DNA from: Larix kaempferi
Lineage: Eukaryota > Streptophyta > Pinopsida > Pinales > Pinaceae
Direction of reading: 5' to 3'
DNA: 64,000 bases
NCBI GenBank assembly: GCA_027924585.1
Contig: BSBM01000645.1
Location: forward strand, 294,976-358,975
Made by a program: the position numbers and the translations under genes. Positions 59,570 to 64,000 of this stretch are shown here, one piece after another. A model generated the notes under the pieces. That model was not told the origin of the DNA and ran no database searches. It worked only from the letters and a program-made list of their open reading frames with translations. Every line of letters starts with the position of its first letter. Position 1 is the first letter of the stretch.

Positions 59570-59870
59570 CTATGATTTGGATTTGGAGTGACCTCGACTG
59601 AACTCAATTTGGATGTGACCTGCGATTTGGAGTGACCTCAATTTGGAGTGACCCTCGATTTGGAGCTGCACCTCTGTGATTTGGACCTGCGCCTCTGTGA
59701 TTTGGGTTGGACTGTTAGGACCTGCTATTGATTTGTAGTGACCACTCGACTGACCTCGAATTGGAGTGACCCTGCGATTTGAAGTGACCTCGATTTGGAG
59801 TGGCCCTCGATTTGGAGTTTGCACCTCTGCAATTTGGACCTACTATCGATTTGGGTTGGACTATTCGATT
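59570..59870. repeat. Minisatellite of GATTTGGAGTGACCTC units
   Basis: Units of about 20 bp (CGATTTGGAGTGACC, TGATTTGGACCTGCGCC) are arranged in two larger blocks of about 145 bp that repeat the same order. Short frames here are artefacts. Confidence 0.75.
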
Positions 59871-62100
59871 GTGGCCGGAGAGGCAGTTTGTGATTGTGGC
59901 AAGGGAGAGGGAGTGGCCCAACGACCAGGAAGTGGGATGTGAACCAACAAGCAAGCATTGGGAGAGGTAGTTTGGAGTCCAAGAAAATAAACTATAAGAG
60001 CTGAAATGCCTCCCACGTCCGTGAGTACCAAGTCCTAAATTGTTTTCATTTGACAAATTTATAAATTTGGTAGCAAATCACTGTGGTTTTATTGCTAATT
60101 CGATCTTCTAAGAGGGTTCATTGCTAATTCAATCTACATTGGGGTATTTTTATCTTATTGCATCTACTATTTTTTTAGTTTTATGGGGTGAATGGGGGGG
60201 CGGGGGCTATTACTAATGACCCCAATAAAGCAGAGTTACCATGTTCTCACTTTGATTGAGTACTTGTATTCACCACATGCTCGAGTTAAGGTTTACATTA
60301 TTGCATTAAAGCACCAATCTGAGCTAACAACAAATAATCCAAACATCAAGAAGAACATCCTTGCTATCATTTCCAAACTCTATCATTAATGATACCAACC
60401 ATCAATTCTCTTTAGTATAATCAGCTAGAAAGACAAAAAATTGTACCACAAACAAGCACCAAAATACTTTCCTATTCAGTCCATCTTTGTAGCTAATAAA
60501 TTAGTCCTTGCGACATGATCCAAGACATTTAATGTAGTCTTGAGATGTTCCTTCACATGAGCACAAAATACCCTTGCAAGGGAAACTGAGTGTTGTGTGA
60601 ATTCTTTGCAAACCTCAACCATGTGCACAGCTACAGACATCCCTTTTGAAGATAGCGAAATACTTGGAAGAGTCAAGAACCTTATAAGGGCTTCAATGCC
60701 CTTTTACTCAACAAATATTCTACAAGTTTCAAGATTTTCCATTGCCAGATGCACAAACACCATGGCATGTGAAATGATTAATTTTAGAAAGCATTCATTA
60801 CTCATAATTTTCAAGAGACAATTCCACTAGTTCCAACCCCATCATTATGCTTATCTTCAGAATCAGTATCCATAGGAACAAGACTATGCAAAACTATCTT
60901 TGGCCTCTACTCTAAGCCTATGGGCCCTTGCTAGGGCATACGTTGTTGATCCCTGGTGGCTATCAGCTATTGCAGAAAGGGTTTATTGAAAAATATATCT
61001 AATTAAAAGGAAGGTCTAAACCAGCATTACTGATGCTAGTTGTTAGTTATGTTTAACTTGTTCATTACTTTATTAATGCTGTTGTTATTTATTGTCCTTG
61101 TCTACTTCAACTTTAACACAGGGACCTTTGGGAGTGTTAAAGTTGAAAGAGATGAAAATTATGTTTAAAATTTATACTACCTTGTCACAACTGTACTATT
61201 TTGTTTCTAGCATTGATTTAGGAATTTATTTATGCATTAAAGTATAAATATTTTAATTTTCTGCTCCAAACCATAACCTAACCCAATTTTCGACTCATAT
61301 AACAAGTTGTAGCCTCTCCCGAGAAGACCTCAGTCCAAAAATAGTCCCCAAGTAGTATTTTTTGTAAACTAAAATCACCATACTTTGAAATTTCCTCAAG
61401 TCTCGGCATGGAAGCAGCCTCCATCTCCGATTTTGAAATGAATGCCTCAGCCCTCCACCAAATTAAATTGAATGCAACAAAAATTTTGTTGTGAATTGGA
61501 GGGATGTTAACTTAACCAACCAAATAGTGAATGCAAAAAGCAAGACTTAAGGCCACCCACATTGTAGTTTTGAAGGTTCCATGTGTTATTAGTGAAGTAG
61601 CAGTGAATCCAGATATGACTTGGAGTTTTTTTTCATGGGGCCTGTCAAGGCTCCATAGAGTAGTGCAAGATCAGGTTTTCCTCTATATATCTCCGATAGC
61701 CATTTCTTCATAGTAAATACTACTTGGGGGCTATGAAAAACAATATGGGTGAGTTCAATTTTCTCTTCTATCTTTCGAAATTTGTTGCAGAATTGGTTCA
61801 CAACCCAGATTCAAGTTCCATAGACACTAGCACTTGAGACTTAGAGTACAATCTTTTGTGCCACCTTAATAGGCACCCACTATCCTGTAGGTCCACTTGA
61901 ATAATTATTGACTCCCCCGCTTAATACAATGACTCTAATACAATGGCTTTTATTACAACAACTCTATTCCCTTAGGCTACTCCCGCTGCTAATATAAGGG
62001 GAAGAGCATAATGGGGTTCTCAGTTATATATATATGTAATTATTCTACATATTTCCAAAATAGAGATAGAATATATTCATTTCCTGTATTATTATTATTT
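59871..62100. other. Unassigned E6 interior
   Basis: I see no convincing gene. Short frames on either strand (such as 60192-60389, 60476-60676 minus, 60597-60830 and 61531-61713) show no motif I recognise and overlap each other. This may hold decayed captured or nested sequence. Confidence 0.3.
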
Positions 62101-62620
62101 TTTAAATGTATTGGGTAGTCGGTTAACCGATGACATAACAACGATGACCCTAGGGTAATATTCGATGGTAATGCAATACTACCGACGGCTCGGAACGTCG
62201 GTTTCCATTTTTTTTTCTATGTTGTCCACTGTCACTTAACCGATGACCCTTTCCGATGATTGCATGGTGATATTCTACGATTATGCTATACTTCCGACGG
62301 CTTGGGAACGTCGGAATTGTCTTTTTTTTTTTGCAAACACCATAGCTTAATCGATGACTTTTCCGACTCGACGGGGGAAAGGATGGCATCCGAAAAATAT
62401 TGCAAGTTGACGTTGTCGCTTATCTGACTTCCTGTGAAGCTGGAGGAAGTGGTTAACCGACGTGTTTTCTAGTCGAATATCCGATGTCCTGAACTATGTC
62501 GCATTTTAGCTATTATCCCACCGACGATAAAAAAAATACTAGAACTGTGAGATAGTCGACCATAGGTTGTAGCAAATTCATCCTTTTTGCCGTCGGATTT
62601 TGGGTGAAAAAAACTTAGTG
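62101..62620 (+). repeat. 3' subterminal region of E6
   Basis: Repeated motifs GGTTAACCGATG, ACTTAACCGATGACC, CCGACGGCT and GAACGTCGG lie in both orientations, leading to the terminal TTAGTG. This is typical of CACTA subterminal repeats. Confidence 0.65.
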
Positions 62621-63315
62621 CCCCTTCTATATCTCTCTCTCCCTCTCTCTACTCCCTTATCTCCCTCTTCATCACCACCTCTCTCCCCCTTTCCAACCCC
62701 TATCTCTCCTCCCTATATATCTATATATCTATCTATCTATATCCCCAATTGCCCCTATCTCTCTCTATCTATATCTCAATCTATCACCCCCCTCTCTCTA
62801 TACCTTTCCTCTCCCCCCTCCCCCCTCTCTCTCTCCCCTTTTTGTCCCTCTCTCTCTATCCCCCTCTCTCCGCATCTCCCCATATCTCTCCCACACTCCA
62901 CCCCTCTCTCTATCTAACCCCTCTCTCCCCCTCCCCTTATCCCTTTCTCTCTCTTGCTCTATTCCTCCCCTCCTCTCTCTCTCTCTCTCTCTCTCTCTCC
63001 AAACTCCCCCCCTCTCCCCCGCTCTCTCTTTCTACATCCCCCTACTCTCTCTCTCTCTCTCCATTTATATCCACGCCTCACCCCTCTCTCCCCCCGTATC
63101 TCTCTCCCTCTCCCTCTCCTCCCCCTCTCTCTCCATCTCCTTCTCCCCCTCCCACTCTCTCTCTATCTATCGATCTGCCCCACCCTCTCTCTCTCTCCCC
63201 TATCTATCTCCCCTCTCCCTCTCTTTCCCCTCTCTCTCCTCTACCCTTCTCACTCCTCTCTCTCTTCCCCTCTGCCCCCTCTCCTCTCTTCCCCTCTAAC
63301 CCCTCTCTCCCCCCT

Positions 63316-63356
<41 letters not shown>

Positions 63357-64000
63357 ACCTCTTCCTCTCTCTGCCCCTCTCTCTCTCTTCTCTCTCCCCC
63401 CTCCCCCCATATATCTCTCTATATCACTTCTCTATATATGATGTGCCTCTCACTCTCTTCCCCTCTCTCTCTCTCTCGCTCTAATACTCCCTCTCTCTCT
63501 CTCTCTCCCTCTCTCTCTCCTCCCTCTCTCTCTCCACCCCCTTTCTCTAAATCTCTCTCCCTCTCTCTCTCGCCTCCTCTCCCTCTCTCTCCCCCCCTCT
63601 CTTTGTCTTCCCTCTTTCTCTCTCCCTCCCCTTCTCCCCCCCTACTCTCTCCCTTACTCTCTCCCCCTCTCACCCCTCTCTCTCTCCCTCTCTTCCCTTC
63701 TCTCTCTCCTCTCTCTCTCCCTCTCTCTCTCTCTCCCTCCCTCCCTATCCATTTATATCCACCCCTCTCCCTCTCTGCCCTCCCTCCCCCTATCTCTCCC
63801 CCCTCTCTCTCCCCACTCTCCCCCTCTATCCCCCACTCTCTATCTCTCACTCTCTCTCTCTCTACTCCCCCCTATCTCAAGCCCCCCCTCTCTCTTCATT
63901 GCCACCTCTCTCCCCATTTCCAACCTCTCTCTCTCCTCTATCTCTATCTATCTATCTATATATCTACCTATATCCTCTATCCCCCTAGCTCTCTCTATCT
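62621..64000. repeat. Polypyrimidine (CT) tract, part 3
   Basis: This continues the CT tract after E6 and runs out of the window. Frames in both strands are low-complexity artefacts. Confidence 0.9.

Larger units (their letters stand above)
51584..62620 (+). mobile_element. E6: CACTA (En/Spm) DNA transposon inserted in the CT tract
   Basis: The 3' end is TTAGTG at 62615-62620, followed by the CT tract. The 5' end is placed at CACTCTA (51584), preceded by CCC as on the other side (62621-62623), a possible 3-bp target duplication. The low-complexity flank makes the 5' boundary uncertain. Both ends carry subterminal GATATCC/ATAACCGATG/CCGACG-type motifs (51640-51830 and 62110-62600). The transposase is present but broken, and the element contains later insertions. 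Confidence 0.75.

Noticed and set aside
60192-61801. Short frames as host gene exons
   Set aside because: Overlapping frames on both strands with no recognisable motif or splice pattern that I could support.

Overview
The window looks like intergenic DNA from a large, repeat-rich plant nuclear genome. The evidence is plant-type Ty1/copia and Ty3/gypsy (Tat-like) retrotransposons, an intron-bearing CACTA/TNP2 transposase, long microsatellites and no intact host gene. A gymnosperm is my best guess, from the general look of the copia Gag proteins, but that is an inference. I found no tRNA, rRNA or CRISPR array and no gene that is clearly functional.

Layout. 1-1530 is a GAT-rich higher-order repeat. 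2517-5610 (minus) is a decayed gene of an unnamed transposase-like family. From about 5780 to 41351 lies a nested stack of LTR retrotransposons. The outermost is copia element E2 (5' LTR truncated, 3' LTR 40790-41351). It was entered twice: by copia element E1 (6695-13699, target duplication ctaaa), and by a minus-strand copia element E3 (18125-39677, target duplication tggat). E3 was itself entered by a long-LTR gypsy element E4 (19468-33588, target duplication gatac). Right of E2 lies a polypyrimidine (CT) block in three pieces (41352-41981, 50618-51583, 62621-64000). It is split by a largely non-coding LTR element E5 (41982-50617) and a CACTA element E6 (about 51584-62620). E6 carries a broken TNP2-DUF4218-DUF4216 transposase, an ATC microsatellite, a gypsy gag fragment and a minisatellite.

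Function and decay. E1, E2 and E4 each keep one uninterrupted reading frame for Gag-Pol (1351, 1345 and about 2044 codons). They are broken by in-frame stops and not by frameshifts, and most stops that can be assigned sit at glutamine codons. LTR divergence counted by eye fits the nesting order: about 6% for E1, about 2% for E3, about 1-2% for E4.

Most interesting signal. All three copia elements carry tandem arrays between the pol stop and the polypurine tract, and the repeat units are built from short inverted repeats. In E2 many different stems flank a near-constant 5-nt loop (AGGTG, AGGAT, AGAAT). In E1 and E3 each unit encodes up to three hairpins, including GGAC-TTCG-GTCC. The stems change on both sides in a compensatory way between copies, which suggests selection on, or amplification through, structure. 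A second unusual feature is a coding frame of about 616-649 codons wholly inside the 3.9-kb LTR of E4.
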